Notes: a model not told the origin generated them from the sequence alone. DNA of 45,373 nucleotides from Mycobacterium nebraskense (GCF_002102255.1 NZ_LQPH01000120.1:1-45373); one strand, 5' to 3'; shown: positions 33,236 to 43,764, counted from the stretch's first letter. Numbers and translations: made by a program.

Positions 33236-34678
33236 GTGCGGATCGGACCCTTGAATGTCTCAACGGTCAACGAGTGGGCGCCCGCGCCCGGCACATTGTT
33301 CTCGTGGCATCCGTCGCCCGCCGCCCGTGCCGAGGCGCTCGAGGCGCCGGCGAGCGCCGTGCCGCCCAGCTACGTCCAGGCCCGGCACCTTCGGAGCCTG
33401 CGCGAACAGGCCGCCCGGGGGCTGGACCACTCCCGGCTGCTGATCGCTTCCGTCGAGGTGTCGGGCCGGTGCGATCTGCGGGCCATGACCTACGTCATCA
33501 ACGCGCACCTTCGCCGGCACGAGACCTACCGCAGTTGGTTCGAGTACCGAGACGCCGACCACATCGTGCGCCACACCATCGCCGACCCGGCGAACATCGA
33601 GTTCGTCCTGACCGAACACGGCGAGCGGACCGGCGCGCAGCTGCAGGACCACATCGTGGCCACCCCCGACGCGCTGCAGTGGGATTGCTTCAGCTTCGGG
33701 GTGATTCAGCGCCCGGACCGGTTCACCTTCTACGCCAGCATCGACCACCTGCACGCCGACGGGCAGTTCGTCGGGATGGGGCTCATGGAGTTCCAGACCA
33801 TGTACGCCGAGCTGATCGGGGGAAACCCGCCGGTCGAACTGCCGCCGGCCGGCAGCTATGCCGACTACTGCGTCCGGCAGCGTGAGCACACCTCGGCGCT
33901 GACCGTCGACTCCCCGGAGGTACGTGCCTGGATCGACTTCGCCGAACTGAACGACGGGACGTTCCCCGCGTTCCCGCTGCCCCTCGGCGATCAATCCGAG
34001 TCCTATGACGGCGACTTGCTGGGCATGACGCTGCTGGACGAGCAACAAACCCACCGATTCGAAACCGCCTGCGTCGCAGCCGGCGCCCGCTTCGTCGGAG
34101 GCATGTTCGCGTGCCTCGCTCTGGCGATGCACGAGTTGACCGGTGCCGAAACCTATTTCGGCATCACCCCGAAAGACACCCGCAGCGCGCAAGCCGACTT
34201 CACGACGCAGGGTTGGTTCACCGGCCAGATCCCGATCACCGTTCCCGTGGCGGGATTGTCCTTCAACGACATCGCGCGAAGCGCCCAGGCGTCCTTCGAT
34301 TCCGGTGCGGAGCTCGCGCGGGTGCCATTCGAGCGGGTGGTGGAGTTGGTGCCATCGCTGCGCAGGCCCCCACCGCTGTTCGCATTGGTCAATTTCTTTG
34401 ACGCACAAGCCAGTCCGCTATCGATGATGACCAAATTATTCGAGGGCCTTGCCGTCGGTGCGCACAGTGACGGCAGGGTCACCTACCCGCTGAGCACGAT
34501 GGTCGGGCGGTTCGACGAGACGGCGGCCAGCGTATTGTTCCCCAACCAACCCGCGGCCCGAAATTCCGTTACCCGATACCTGGGTGCCATAAAATCCGTG
34601 TGCGTCCGCATCGCCGACGGCGGGGCGGCGGAGCGTGCACGTAACGTTGCCGACCTCGACCGGCAGGTGGCGTACTGA
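33236..34678 (+). CDS. papA1: Polyketide-associated acyltransferase PapA1
   Basis: The 480-residue protein is a condensation-domain-type acyltransferase. The HxxxD catalytic motif is His171-Leu-His-Ala-Asp175, in [13 protein letters not shown]. It agrees closely with remembered M. tuberculosis PapA1, which transfers (hydroxy)phthioceranoyl chains made by Pks2 onto the sulfated trehalose precursor of sulfolipid-1. The GTG at 33236 is chosen because it follows GGGAGG and begins the conserved [11 protein letters not shown] 33155 would add 27 unconserved residues. It is followed after 11 bases by mmpL8. Pks2 and FadD23 genes, which flank it in M. tuberculosis, are absent, so its acyl donor here is an open question. 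Confidence 0.9.
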   Translation: MRIGPLNVSTVNEWAPAPGTLFSWHPSPAARAEALEAPASAVPPSYVQARHLRSLREQAARGLDHSRLLIASVEVSGRCDLRAMTYVINAHLRRHETYRSWFEYRDADHIVRHTIADPANIEFVLTEHGERTGAQLQDHIVATPDALQWDCFSFGVIQRPDRFTFYASIDHLHADGQFVGMGLMEFQTMYAELIGGNPPVELPPAGSYADYCVRQREHTSALTVDSPEVRAWIDFAELNDGTFPAFPLPLGDQSESYDGDLLGMTLLDEQQTHRFETACVAAGARFVGGMFACLALAMHELTGAETYFGITPKDTRSAQADFTTQGWFTGQIPITVPVAGLSFNDIARSAQASFDSGAELARVPFERVVELVPSLRRPPPLFALVNFFDAQASPLSMMTKLFEGLAVGAHSDGRVTYPLSTMVGRFDETAASVLFPNQPAARNSVTRYLGAIKSVCVRIADGGAAERARNVADLDRQVAY

Positions 34679-34689
34679 CGCTGAAAAGA

Positions 34690-37600
34690 ATGCGGTTCGG
34701 AATGTCATTGGCGAAGACGGGCCAGGACGACCAAGTGGGCGTCTTCCCCCGGCTCGGGCGCCTGATCGGGCGAAGGCCGTGGCTGGTGATCGGGTTTTGG
34801 ATCGCGCTCGCGGGCATCCTTTCGCTGACGGCGCCGTCGCTGGAAGAGATCTCGCAGCAACACCCGGTAGCCATCCTGCCGGCCGACGCACCGGTGTTGG
34901 CCGCGACGCGGAACATGAACGCCGCGTTCGGTGAAGCCGGGTTGCAGAGCATCGCGGTGGTGGTGCTCAGCGACACCAACGGACTGAGCCCGGCCGACGA
35001 AGGCACCTACCGGAAACTGGTCGAAGCCCTGCACCGGGACACCCGAAGCGTGGCGATGCTGCAGGATTTCGTCACCACACCGCCACTGCGTGAACTGATG
35101 ACCAGCAAGGATCACCAGGCCTGGATGCTGCCCATCGGCCTGCCCGGCGATCTGGGCTCGCCGCAATCCAAACAGGCGTACGCGCGGGTGGCCGACACCG
35201 TGAAGCAGACCGTGGCGGGATCCACGCTGACGGCCAACCTCACCGGGCCCGCGTCCACCGTCGCCGACCTGAACCTCACCGGCCGGCGGGACAGAACGCG
35301 GATCGAGCTGGCGATCGTCGTTCTGTTGCTCGTCATCCTGCTGGTCATCTACCGGAACCCGGTCACGATGGTGCTGCCGCTGCTGACGATCGGCATGTCC
35401 GCGGTGGTGGCCCAGCGGTTGGTGGCCCTGGTCGGATCGGCCGGCCTGGGCATCGCCAACCAGACCGTCATCTTCATGAGTGGGATGATGGTCGGCGCCG
35501 GAACGGATTACGCCGTCTTCCTGATCAGCCGCTACCACGACTATGTGCGACAGGGCGTGGACTCGGATCAGGCCGTCATCACGGCGTTGGCATCCATCGG
35601 CAAGGTGATCGCGGCGTCGGCGGCCACCGTGGCGGTCACGTTTCTCGGGATGATCTTCACCCAGTTGGGAATTCTGCGGACCGTCGGACCGGTGCTGGGC
35701 ATCTCGGTGGCCGTCGTCTTCTTCGCCGCGATCACCCTGCTGCCGGCCCTCCTGGTGCTCGCCGGGCGCCGCGGCTGGATCGCGCCGCGCGGCGATCTCA
35801 GCCGCCGCTTCTGGCGGCGTTCGGGCGTGAACATCGTGCGCCGGCCCAAGACTCACCTGCTGGCCAGCGCGCTGGTGCTGGTGATTCTGGCTGGGTGCGC
35901 GGGACTGGCCCGCTACAACTACGACGACCGCAAGGCCCTGCCGGGCAACGTCGAGAGTTCGGTCGGCTATGCCGCGCTGGACAAGCATTTCTCGACCAAC
36001 CTGATCATCCCCGAGTACCTGTTCATCCAGTCGCCGCAGGACTTGCGCACGGCGAAGGCCCTCGCCGACCTCGAGCAGATGGCGCAGCGGGTCAGTCAGG
36101 TGCCGGGCGTCGCGATGGTCAGGGGGATCACCCGGCCGACCGGGCAGTCCCTGGAGCAGGCCAAGACGTCATGGCAGGTCGGCGAAGTCGGCGACAAGCT
36201 GGATGCGGGCTCCAGGCAAATCGTCGACCACACCGGCGATCTCGATCGGCTGGCGGGCGGCGCCAACCTGATGGCGGGCAAGCTCGGCGACGTGCGGACC
36301 CAGGTCAATCAGGCCGTGTCCGCGGTCGGCGGCATGGTCGACGCCCTGGCGACGCTGCAGAACATCTTCGGCGGGAACCGGGCGCTGGCCGAACTCGAGG
36401 GCGCCGAACGTCTCGTCAACGGCATGCGGTCGCTTGGCGATGCCATCGGCGCCAACGCCAATTTCGTTGCGAACAACTCTGATTGGGCCAACCCCGTGCT
36501 GGGCGCGCTCGACAACAGCCCGATGTGCGGCGCCGAGCCCGCCTGCGTCAATGCGCGTGAGGAACTGCGGCGGATGGTGACGGCGCGTGACGACGGAACG
36601 CTGGGCAAGATATCGGAGTTGGCCCGCCAGCTGCGGGCGACGCAGGCCGTGCAGACACTCGCGTCAACGGTCTCCGGGCTGCGCCGGGCCTTGTCCACCG
36701 TCATCGGCGCGATGGGTTCCTTGGGGATGGGGAGCCCGGGCGGCATGCGGGCGAAAATCACCTTCTTGCAGCAGGGGACCAACACTCTCGCCGATGGCAG
36801 CCGGCAATTGGCCGACGGTGTGCAGCAATTGGTGGACCAGGTCAAGAAGATGGGTTTCGGGCTGGGCGAGGCGTCCGCATTCTTGCTGTCCATGAAGAAG
36901 GAGGCGACGACCCCGGCGATGGCGGGGTTTTACATTCCCGCGCAGGCGTTGTCGTATGCCACCGGTGAGGGTGGCAGGCCCGTGGCGCTGCCGGGCGGCG
37001 TGCAGGACCTGTTGGGTGGGATGAATGCCGACCAGCTGAAAAGGCTTGCCGGCGCCTTTGTTTCCCCCGACGGGCACGCGATGCGGTACCTCATCCAGAC
37101 CGATCTCAATCCGTTCAGCACCGCCGCGATGGACCAGGTCGACGCGATCAGGGCCGCCGCGCAAGGCGCCCAACCGAATACGACGCTGGCCGACGCCAAG
37201 ATATCGGTGGTGGGGCTGCCCGTCGTGATCAAGGCGACGCGCGACTATTCCGATCACGATCTGCGGTTCATCATCACGATGACCATCTGCGTGGTGTTGC
37301 TGATTCTGATCGCATTGCTGCGCGCGGTCGTTGCGCCGCTGTACCTGATCGGAACGGTGATCGTCTCGTACATGTCGGCGCTCGGTATCGGCGTCATCAT
37401 GTTCCAATTCATCCTCGGCGAAGAAATGCATTGGAGCGTGCCCGGATTGACGTTTGTCATCTTGGTCGCGGTGGGCGCCGATTACAACATGCTGCTCATT
37501 TCCCGGCTACGGGACGAATCCGCATTGGGAATGCGCTCCGGCGTCATTCGGACCGTGTCCTCGACCGGCGGGGTGATCACCGCGGCGGGCCTGATCATGG

Positions 37601-37908
37601 CCGCGTCGATGTACGGCCTGGTGTTCGCCAGCCTGTCCACGGTGATTCAGGCCGGTTTCGTTCTCGGGACCGGCCTGCTGCTGGATACGTTTTTGCTGCG
37701 GACGGTGACGGTGCCCGCGATCGCCGTGCTGGTCGGCCAGGCGAACTGGTGGCGGCCGTCGGGCTGGGCGGCCGCGACTCGATGGCCGCTGCGGCGGCAC
37801 CGCGGCCCGGTCAAACGCAAGCCGCTGCTGCCCGACGAAGCGAAGGCACCGGCGTGGACGGCCGAACAACTGGTCGGCTTTTCGCCGCGGGACGGGCTGA
37901 GGCTCTAG
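34690..37908 (+). CDS. mmpL8: MmpL8-like RND lipid transporter
   Basis: The 1072-residue RND-family inner-membrane transporter has two six-helix halves: an N-terminal extracytoplasmic loop between helix 1 and helix 2, and a large helical extracytoplasmic domain (about residues 415-850) in the second half. Proton-relay Asp-Tyr pairs are visible at Asp273-Tyr274 ([17 protein letters not shown]) and Asp931-Tyr932 ([18 protein letters not shown]). In M. tuberculosis MmpL8 moves the sulfolipid-1 precursor SL1278 across the membrane. It starts 11 bases after papA1 and is likely co-translated. It ends 6 bases from the convergent Chp1-like gene. Position and partner genes support the MmpL8 name over other MmpL proteins. 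Confidence 0.88.
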   Translation: MRFGMSLAKTGQDDQVGVFPRLGRLIGRRPWLVIGFWIALAGILSLTAPSLEEISQQHPVAILPADAPVLAATRNMNAAFGEAGLQSIAVVVLSDTNGLSPADEGTYRKLVEALHRDTRSVAMLQDFVTTPPLRELMTSKDHQAWMLPIGLPGDLGSPQSKQAYARVADTVKQTVAGSTLTANLTGPASTVADLNLTGRRDRTRIELAIVVLLLVILLVIYRNPVTMVLPLLTIGMSAVVAQRLVALVGSAGLGIANQTVIFMSGMMVGAGTDYAVFLISRYHDYVRQGVDSDQAVITALASIGKVIAASAATVAVTFLGMIFTQLGILRTVGPVLGISVAVVFFAAITLLPALLVLAGRRGWIAPRGDLSRRFWRRSGVNIVRRPKTHLLASALVLVILAGCAGLARYNYDDRKALPGNVESSVGYAALDKHFSTNLIIPEYLFIQSPQDLRTAKALADLEQMAQRVSQVPGVAMVRGITRPTGQSLEQAKTSWQVGEVGDKLDAGSRQIVDHTGDLDRLAGGANLMAGKLGDVRTQVNQAVSAVGGMVDALATLQNIFGGNRALAELEGAERLVNGMRSLGDAIGANANFVANNSDWANPVLGALDNSPMCGAEPACVNAREELRRMVTARDDGTLGKISELARQLRATQAVQTLASTVSGLRRALSTVIGAMGSLGMGSPGGMRAKITFLQQGTNTLADGSRQLADGVQQLVDQVKKMGFGLGEASAFLLSMKKEATTPAMAGFYIPAQALSYATGEGGRPVALPGGVQDLLGGMNADQLKRLAGAFVSPDGHAMRYLIQTDLNPFSTAAMDQVDAIRAAAQGAQPNTTLADAKISVVGLPVVIKATRDYSDHDLRFIITMTICVVLLILIALLRAVVAPLYLIGTVIVSYMSALGIGVIMFQFILGEEMHWSVPGLTFVILVAVGADYNMLLISRLRDESALGMRSGVIRTVSSTGGVITAAGLIMAASMYGLVFASLSTVIQAGFVLGTGLLLDTFLLRTVTVPAIAVLVGQANWWRPSGWAAATRWPLRRHRGPVKRKPLLPDEAKAPAWTAEQLVGFSPRDGLRL

Positions 37909-37914
37909 CCGCTG

Positions 37915-39000
37915 CTACTTTTTGGCTTTGACTACCGCGCGGACGACTTTCGGCAACAGACCGCCCTTGCCGAGTCTGGGACCCGGCGCGACGACTCGGG
38001 CCAGGTTGGCGACCGCCAGCGAGTTGGTGGCCAGGTTGAGGCCGGCGCCGGCACCCCGGACGGGCCAGGACACGGCGGAGATGACCGTGGGAATGTGGGT
38101 GATGCCGTTGATGATCTGGACGGGGTTGTGCGCCGGTCCCGGGTCGTAGGCCCTGTCGACCATCGGGCGCAGCACCGCGTCGATCGGGCCCACCGCCTCG
38201 GCGGGCATGCCCGCCCCGTCGACCAGTGCCCGGGCCAGCGGCAGCTCAGAGTTCCGGATGAAATACGTCGTCGAGGTGCCGCCCAGGCTGTTGGTCGTCC
38301 TCGTGATGTCCCAGGGCGCGACGCGAGACGGGTCGGAGAATGCCGTGGCGCTGTGGCCGTAATACCCTCCCGCGGCAATCGCGTTCAGGTCGGCCAGCAG
38401 ATTTCCGGGATGGTTGGGCGGGTCGGAGAAGGGGTCGTACTGGCCCACGATGTTGATCGTGTCGTACTGGCTCTCCACCGGAGCGGGGACGGTGTAGTCG
38501 ATGATCGGCACGTGCGTCCCGGGCCCGAACGCCTTGTAGAGCAGGTTGTTCGGGTTGCCGGCTTTGATGAACGTGAGCTGCCCCGGTGGCGGCGCGGTCG
38601 GATCGTGCGCCAGGCGCGCCTGCTCGCGGTCGAGCGCCAGCGAGCCCTGGGACAGTCCGGCCACCGAGATGGGCCCGTCGGTGGTCCGGATCGCGGCATC
38701 GAGATTGTTCGCCCCGGTGTTCACCGAGCTGTTGACGGTCGGCGAGTTCAGGCCGGTGACCGGCCAGAAGCTGCCGGGATAGGGCACCACACGCCGGACG
38801 GCCGCGGGACTGTAGTAGTTCGCGTCGATCTGCGGTTGCATCGCGGGATCGAAGTGATACAGCGACCTCAGTGGCCCGTACGGGGACGGCGCCGTGCCAG
38901 GCACTATCAGAGCGGTGTCGGCGGCGGCGATACTCTCATCGAGAATCGTTGCGCACGTGAGCATTCCAACGGCGACGGCCCCGGCGAGTAGCTTGTTCAC
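37915..39000 (-). CDS. PE-PPE-domain (cutinase-like) exported acyltransferase Chp1-like
   Basis: The 361-residue protein has an N-terminal signal-like helix (residues about 4-26, MNKLLAGAVAVGMLTCAT...) and an alpha/beta-hydrolase PE-PPE domain. The nucleophile is Ser117 in GLSQG; Asp in VGQYDPFSDPP and a downstream His (GHSATAF) are the likely rest of the triad. M. tuberculosis Chp1 (Rv3822) finishes sulfolipid-1 by moving acyl chains between precursor molecules outside the membrane. GTG 39000 is preceded by GGAGGGGAG. It lies 41 bases after the Sap-like gene on the same strand, as in M. tuberculosis. Confidence 0.88.
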   Translation of the reverse strand: MNKLLAGAVAVGMLTCATILDESIAAADTALIVPGTAPSPYGPLRSLYHFDPAMQPQIDANYYSPAAVRRVVPYPGSFWPVTGLNSPTVNSSVNTGANNLDAAIRTTDGPISVAGLSQGSLALDREQARLAHDPTAPPPGQLTFIKAGNPNNLLYKAFGPGTHVPIIDYTVPAPVESQYDTINIVGQYDPFSDPPNHPGNLLADLNAIAAGGYYGHSATAFSDPSRVAPWDITRTTNSLGGTSTTYFIRNSELPLARALVDGAGMPAEAVGPIDAVLRPMVDRAYDPGPAHNPVQIINGITHIPTVISAVSWPVRGAGAGLNLATNSLAVANLARVVAPGPRLGKGGLLPKVVRAVVKAKK

Positions 39001-39041
39001 GAACTCCCCTCCGGCCTGTCGAAAGAGCTATAGCAGGGATG

Positions 39042-39773
39042 CTACCCCGCGCTGAGGGTGGTCACCCCGAGGACGAGCATGAAGCATCCCCCGGCCGCCA
39101 CCAACACGGCGATGTCGCGGTGGCCGCGGGATCGCAGCCAGCTTTGCAGCGCGGCCATGAAGGCGCGCGTCTTCTGCGGCGCTGCCAGGTAGCCGATCAG
39201 CGGGATCTCGGCCACGGTGAACGCGACCAGGTTGAAGGCCACCAGCGCCTGAACCTGTGCGGCCGGTGCGGCGTGCGAGGCAAGAATGGCGGCCATCGAG
39301 CCCAGGTAATTCGCGGACGGCAACGCGGCCCCCATCCCGCTAACCGCTGCGACACTTAGCGAGTCACCTCGCAAAAAGGTGCGTGCGCGGTCTGCCAGGT
39401 GCTGCCGGCGCGGCGCCGTCCGTTCCAGCAGTGCAACGCCACCACTGCCACCGCCGCCGACCGCCCCGTCCGCCGGTGCGGGGCGGACCATCCTGCGCAG
39501 CGACACATTGGTGGCCAGGACAGCGGCGATCAGCAACGCGACGAACCCGGACGCGATCTGGACCTGCGCCACGCTGAAGTGGCCGACGACCGGCGCGGCC
39601 CTGAGGATGAAAAGCACTACCAGACCCGCGCCGACACCCATGATGAAGCCACCGCACAAAAACACCAGCAGCTGCAAAAGAGGGCGCCGCCTGCTGAGCA
39701 GCAGGACCACCACACCGAGCCGTATCGGTTCGAAGATCACCGAGCCGGCCAGAACCAGCACGGTGATCCACAT
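39042..39773 (-). CDS. Sulfolipid-1-addressing protein Sap-like membrane protein
   Basis: The 243-residue protein has six membrane helices in the layout of the GAP/Sap family: near residues 1-25, 36-58, 68-88, 130-150, 160-185 and 215-240. A short glycine-rich loop (GAVGGGGSGG) lies between helices 3 and 4. In M. tuberculosis Sap (Rv3821) assists sulfolipid-1 transport and interacts with MmpL8. ATG 39773 (MWITVLVLAGSVIF) is chosen because helix 1 starts there; upstream residues to 39836 are charged and unconserved. It is followed by the Chp1-like gene on the same strand. Confidence 0.85.
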   Translation of the reverse strand: MWITVLVLAGSVIFEPIRLGVVVLLLSRRRPLLQLLVFLCGGFIMGVGAGLVVLFILRAAPVVGHFSVAQVQIASGFVALLIAAVLATNVSLRRMVRPAPADGAVGGGGSGGVALLERTAPRRQHLADRARTFLRGDSLSVAAVSGMGAALPSANYLGSMAAILASHAAPAAQVQALVAFNLVAFTVAEIPLIGYLAAPQKTRAFMAALQSWLRSRGHRDIAVLVAAGGCFMLVLGVTTLSAG

Positions 39774-40194
39774 GCTGGGCAACCGTACCGCACCCCGCCC
39801 GGCTCCGCGCTGAAACTCGCCGGCCAAGCCGGCCATCGGATTTGGTGTCTTCCGTAAGGCGGCCGTAATTCAGACGTGACGCGCCCACGGGGTTTCACTG
39901 CGCGCCCGGCGTGCATAGCGGTTATGCTGATGATTCCCGCAGTACCACTTTTCGGCTGGAGAAGTCCTTGGGCGGCAGCTGGACCTGTTGGTTCGGTGCT
40001 CGCCATTGTGGGTGTTCGCCAAGGGATTTCGTGGGAGCGCGTGAACACGCCCGGCCGCGGGGTAGCTGCGGGCGCACTGGCGGGCTCGGCTCCGTGGCGA
40101 CAGCGCGGACGGTAGGTCGCTTGGAAGCATCGCTTGGCGGGCCGCTCAGCTTCAGCTATGCCGAGCCGAATAGCGCGGAGGTGCAGGGTATTCA
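39774..40194. other. 421-base divergent region upstream of sap and papA2
   Basis: No convincing gene lies here. A 79-codon plus-strand frame (39876-40115) has no ribosome site or conserved content that I can recognise. The region must hold the divergent promoters of the sap-chp1 pair and papA2. I see no clear direct-repeat PhoP site. Confidence 0.4.
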
Positions 40195-41625
40195 GTGTTT
40201 GGCATAACAACTCTCCGAGGCTGGACACCGCAAGCGGGCCCCGTTACCTGTTGGCATGCTTCACCCGCAGCGAAGGCCAAAGCGGCGGAAGCGCCGGTCA
40301 GTCCGGTACCCCCCAGCTACCAGCAAACGCAACATCTTCGGCGCTACAGCGATCACGCGGCGCGGGGTCTGGATATGTCGCGCTTGATGATCTTCACCTG
40401 GGAGATTCCGGGCCGGTGCGACATCCGCGCCATGAACTACGCGATCAACGCGCACATTCGCCGGCACGACACCTATCACAGCTGGTTCGAGTACCGCGAT
40501 GCCCGACACATCGTTCGCCACACCATCGCGGACCCGGGCGATATCGAATTCGTCCCGATCAAGCATGGGCAGCTGACGCCGAAGGAGTTGCGAGATCACA
40601 TATCGACCCCGCAGCCGCTGCAGTGGGATTGTTTCTTCTTCGGGGTCGTGCAAAGCGGCAACCATTTCACCTTTTACGCGAGCATCGCTCACCTGTGTGT
40701 CGATCCGATGATCGTCGGCGTTCTGTTCACGGAGATCCACATGATGTACGCCGCCCTGGTCGGCGGCGCCGCACCCGTCGAACTCCCGGAGGCCGGCCGG
40801 TACGGCGACTACTGCGTCCGCCAGCGGGAGGAGCTGGCCGCTTTGACGGTGGACTCCCCCGAGGTGCGCGCATGGATAGAGTTCGCCGCCGACAACGGCG
40901 GAACGCTGCCGTACTTCCCGCTGCCCCTCGGCGACCTCACGGTGCCCTATGCCGGCAGGCTCGTCACCGAAACGCTGTTGGACGAGCGGCAGACGGAACG
41001 GTTCGAGCGAGCCTGCGTCGGCGCGGACGCCCGTTTCAGCGGCGGGGTGTTCGGCTGCGCGGGCCTCACGCAGCGCGAACTGACCGGTGCCGACACTTTT
41101 TCCGTGGTAACCACCACCGATACACGCAGGACGCCGACGGAGTTGATGACGACGGGCTGGTTCACCGGCTTGGTTCCGGTCACGGTGGGCGTCGACGCGG
41201 GGCTGTTCGACGCCGCGGCGCGCTCCGCGCAGACGTCGTTCGATTCGGGCATCGAGCTGGCGACCGTACCGTTCGACCGAGTGCTGGAGCTGGCGCCTCC
41301 GGAGGCGGGCCTGGACAGGCCACGGCCCGGCAACTTCGTGATGTCGTTCCTGGACGCCAGCATCGCCCCCTTGTCGTCTGTCGCCAACTCCGACTTGAAC
41401 TTTCGGATCTACGACGAGGGTAGGGTCTCCCATCAGGTTTCGCTGTGGGTGATTCGGCTCCAGCACGAGACCAAGGTGACGGTGCTGTTTCCCGATAACC
41501 CGGTCGCCCGCGAATCGGTGGGCCGGTACATCCAGGCCATGAAGTCGGCCTACGTCCGGGTCGCCGACGGCCGACAGAGCCAGGCATTTGCGCACTCGCG
41601 CGCGCCGCTAACCGCGCTGACTTAG
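40195..41625 (+). CDS. papA2: Polyketide-associated acyltransferase PapA2
   Basis: The 476-residue protein is a second PapA-type acyltransferase with the HxxxD motif His166-Leu-Cys-Val-Asp170. It agrees over the full length with remembered M. tuberculosis PapA2, which adds the first palmitoyl or stearoyl chain to trehalose-2-sulfate. The start is the GTG at 40195 (MFGITTLRGWTP). It is related to PapA1 elsewhere in the window (shared INAHxRRHx[19 protein letters not shown]). Its 3' end overlaps the convergent Rv3819-like gene by 18 bases. Its presence without pks2 suggests a sulfated or other acyltrehalose with different chains. Confidence 0.9.
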   Translation: MFGITTLRGWTPQAGPVTCWHASPAAKAKAAEAPVSPVPPSYQQTQHLRRYSDHAARGLDMSRLMIFTWEIPGRCDIRAMNYAINAHIRRHDTYHSWFEYRDARHIVRHTIADPGDIEFVPIKHGQLTPKELRDHISTPQPLQWDCFFFGVVQSGNHFTFYASIAHLCVDPMIVGVLFTEIHMMYAALVGGAAPVELPEAGRYGDYCVRQREELAALTVDSPEVRAWIEFAADNGGTLPYFPLPLGDLTVPYAGRLVTETLLDERQTERFERACVGADARFSGGVFGCAGLTQRELTGADTFSVVTTTDTRRTPTELMTTGWFTGLVPVTVGVDAGLFDAAARSAQTSFDSGIELATVPFDRVLELAPPEAGLDRPRPGNFVMSFLDASIAPLSSVANSDLNFRIYDEGRVSHQVSLWVIRLQHETKVTVLFPDNPVARESVGRYIQAMKSAYVRVADGRQSQAFAHSRAPLTALT

Positions 41626-41952
41626 CAGCTCATCCAGTAGTGCGGTGAACTCATCCGGTCGCGCCGGTGTGCAGGCCGGGCTGGGCCGAATGCCGGGCAC
41701 GTCGAGCGTGATCAACGTCGACTTCAACGGCCGGCTCACGTCCAGCGGCAGCCAGCGACGGAGGTCGGAGCTGCCCCAGATCCGGAATCGTTGCGTGAAC
41801 AGGCCCAACCCCTCGGCCTTGTAGCCGCGAATCGAGCTCAGTGCAATGACTTTGGACGTGCCGGAAGGAAAGTGATAGCGCCGCAGCGTGATTGCGGCGC
41901 GGTCCAGCTGAACCAGGCCGTCGTCGTAAGATTGGCCTTGGCCGTCGGTCAT
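41608..41952 (-). CDS. PH-like small protein (Rv3819-like)
   Basis: The 114-residue protein reads MTDGQGQSYDDGLVQLDRAAITLRRYHFPSG, then KVIALSSIRGYKAEGLGLFTQRFRIWGSSDL, consistent with a bacterial PH-like fold. Length and position correspond to M. tuberculosis Rv3819. It overlaps the upstream MBL-Rieske gene by 4 bases (coupled) and the convergent papA2 end by 18 bases. No catalytic residues are evident. The function is unknown. Confidence 0.78.
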   Translation of the reverse strand: MTDGQGQSYDDGLVQLDRAAITLRRYHFPSGTSKVIALSSIRGYKAEGLGLFTQRFRIWGSSDLRRWLPLDVSRPLKSTLITLDVPGIRPSPACTPARPDEFTALLDELLSQRG

Positions 41953-43505
41953 GCTCGTGAACTTCGCAGTTGGTGACCCCGCGCCGTCAGGCAGTGCCCG
42001 TCATCCAATCGCCACTGCCAGCCATGCAGGTTGCAGGTCAACGTATTACCCTCCACCACGCCGAATCTCGACAGGTCGGCCTTCAGGTGGGGGCAGCGAC
42101 GCTGAATCTCCCAGCCCTCCAGCGTGACTGACGACGAATCGTCATGCGTCTCGGCGAACCAGCCGTCGGCGTAGGCGATCCGTTCGTCGGTCAAGCACTT
42201 GAAGAACGTATACAGGTATTCGTTGTAGCCGCCGACGCGCCAGGCCCTGAATCGGGTGGACAAGAAGATGGTGTTGACCCAATCCGGTTCCCGGTCGCGC
42301 AGCACGGTGCGGACCAACTCAGGTGCGATGGCGAACCCGTAGCGGACCTTCTCATCCGGAATTCGTTCGCGCACCACGCGTTTCGGGAAGTCCAGGATCA
42401 CGGTCTCCGGGCCGATCACGAGTTCGACGGGGTAGCCGATTCCGTCGCAGATCTCGTCGCTCTGCGACATGATCGGTTCGAACAGGGCGCGCAACTGCTC
42501 CAGCAAGGGTTCCCCGGCGGCGGGGGCCCAGCTCGCCCGCTCCGCGGCCAGGACGGGCGCCATCCGCTCGGCGTAGTCGGCGATGTAGGCCTGCTTCCCG
42601 GTGGTGAAGATCGCCTCGACCTGGTCGTCGGGAAGCGGATGGCTGAGCGAATTCAAGGTGGTGCCGGTGAGGTCCGCGGTCGAGCCGGGGACCATCAGCA
42701 GACCGCCGTGGTTCCCGTGGGTGCGCATCTGGTCGAGGAACACGATCTGGTCCGGAAAGATGTTGGCCGCATCGCCGCGGTCGTCGTTGAGGTGACGCAG
42801 CTCCGGGTCCAGGAAGCACGGCGGCCCGGCCGACGGGATGACCCACGTCGCGCCCACCTGGGCGATGTACTGGCGGGCGCGGTCCATCTGCCGCTGCCGC
42901 TTCTGGACACCGAACGACTCCTTGGCGCGCGCGGGCATGTCGTAGACCATCGGGTACCAGATCGCGCCGGAGTACTGCAGCATATGCACGTCGATGTGTC
43001 CGAAAGCTGTCGCCAGGACGTCCAGATCGACCGGCCGGGCGTCGTTCATGTTGAAAGCCGTTGTCACGCCGTCGGAAACCACCAGTGCCGAGTCACCGAG
43101 CGGGCCGTCGGCCGGTGCCCGCAGGGCGATGATCATGACATCGAGGTCGCCCTTCGGGCCGCTGACCCGGTGCTTGACCGAGTTGCTGGTCTCGAAGAAC
43201 CGGTAGAAACCGAGCTCTTGCAACGCGTTTCGCAGGTCCGGCACCGGGAAGTCGGGCAGCAGCACCACCGCGTCCTTGTTGACGTGCTCGGCCAGATTCC
43301 TGGCGTCGAAGTGATCCTTGTGCAGGTGCGACACGTACAGGTAGTCGCAGTCGCCCAGCCTGTCCCAGTCCAGCGCGCTGTTGTCCGGGAACGGGAACCA
43401 GGACGCGAAGTACGCGGGATTGACCCAGGGGTCGCAAAGGATGCTGCCCGCGGGGGTCTCGATCAGAAATCCGGCGTGACCTACGCTCGTGACCTGCACA
43501 AACAC
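41949..43505 (-). CDS. Metallo-beta-lactamase-fold / Rieske [2Fe-2S] protein (Rv3818-like)
   Basis: The 518-residue protein combines an N-terminal metallo-beta-lactamase fold (HxHxDH motif: His60, His62, Asp64, His65, in SHLHKDHFD) and a C-terminal Rieske domain with ligands Cys471, His473, Cys491 and His494 (CPH...CNLH). The middle (about 250-450) is unassigned. Related MBL-Rieske proteins include CMP-Neu5Ac hydroxylase-like enzymes, so an oxygenase-type reaction is possible. It matches Rv3818 in length. ATG 43505 is taken. The PH-like gene is overlapped by 4 bases, so both are made together. Confidence 0.87.
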   Translation of the reverse strand: MFVQVTSVGHAGFLIETPAGSILCDPWVNPAYFASWFPFPDNSALDWDRLGDCDYLYVSHLHKDHFDARNLAEHVNKDAVVLLPDFPVPDLRNALQELGFYRFFETSNSVKHRVSGPKGDLDVMIIALRAPADGPLGDSALVVSDGVTTAFNMNDARPVDLDVLATAFGHIDVHMLQYSGAIWYPMVYDMPARAKESFGVQKRQRQMDRARQYIAQVGATWVIPSAGPPCFLDPELRHLNDDRGDAANIFPDQIVFLDQMRTHGNHGGLLMVPGSTADLTGTTLNSLSHPLPDDQVEAIFTTGKQAYIADYAERMAPVLAAERASWAPAAGEPLLEQLRALFEPIMSQSDEICDGIGYPVELVIGPETVILDFPKRVVRERIPDEKVRYGFAIAPELVRTVLRDREPDWVNTIFLSTRFRAWRVGGYNEYLYTFFKCLTDERIAYADGWFAETHDDSSSVTLEGWEIQRRCPHLKADLSRFGVVEGNTLTCNLHGWQWRLDDGHCLTARGHQLRSSRA

Positions 43506-43750
43506 CTTCCTGGAGGCCGCTCAAAGGCCGTTGCGGCCCGCGGCCGGATAACGGCTTTTCAGCACCCGAGCTTAGCGCGAGGCAGCATCTTCGGCCTGCC
43601 ACCACCGCGGCAGCAGTCGGTGCGTCCCGGTGTCCGGCTCGACGCCGCAGGCGGCAAAGGATTCCGCATCCCAACCCGGCCGGGAAGAAATTCCAGCCCA
43701 GCACCGGAGTCCCCCTTCTCGGCACTTCGGTGACTCACAGCCGGGAGCAT

Positions 43751-43756
43751 TAGGCT
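43751..43756 (+). promoter_or_regulatory. -10 box TAGGCT of the first acyltransferase gene
   Basis: TAGGCT ends 8 bases before the GTG start at 43765, consistent with leaderless transcription. Confidence 0.45.
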
Positions 43757-43764
43757 GAACAGCT

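Noticed and set aside
39876..40115. 79-codon frame before papA2
   Set aside because: No ribosome site or recognisable family; the region is better explained as a divergent promoter.
42144..43733. 529-codon plus-strand frame
   Set aside because: It is antisense to the MBL-Rieske gene, which has clear metal-binding motifs.
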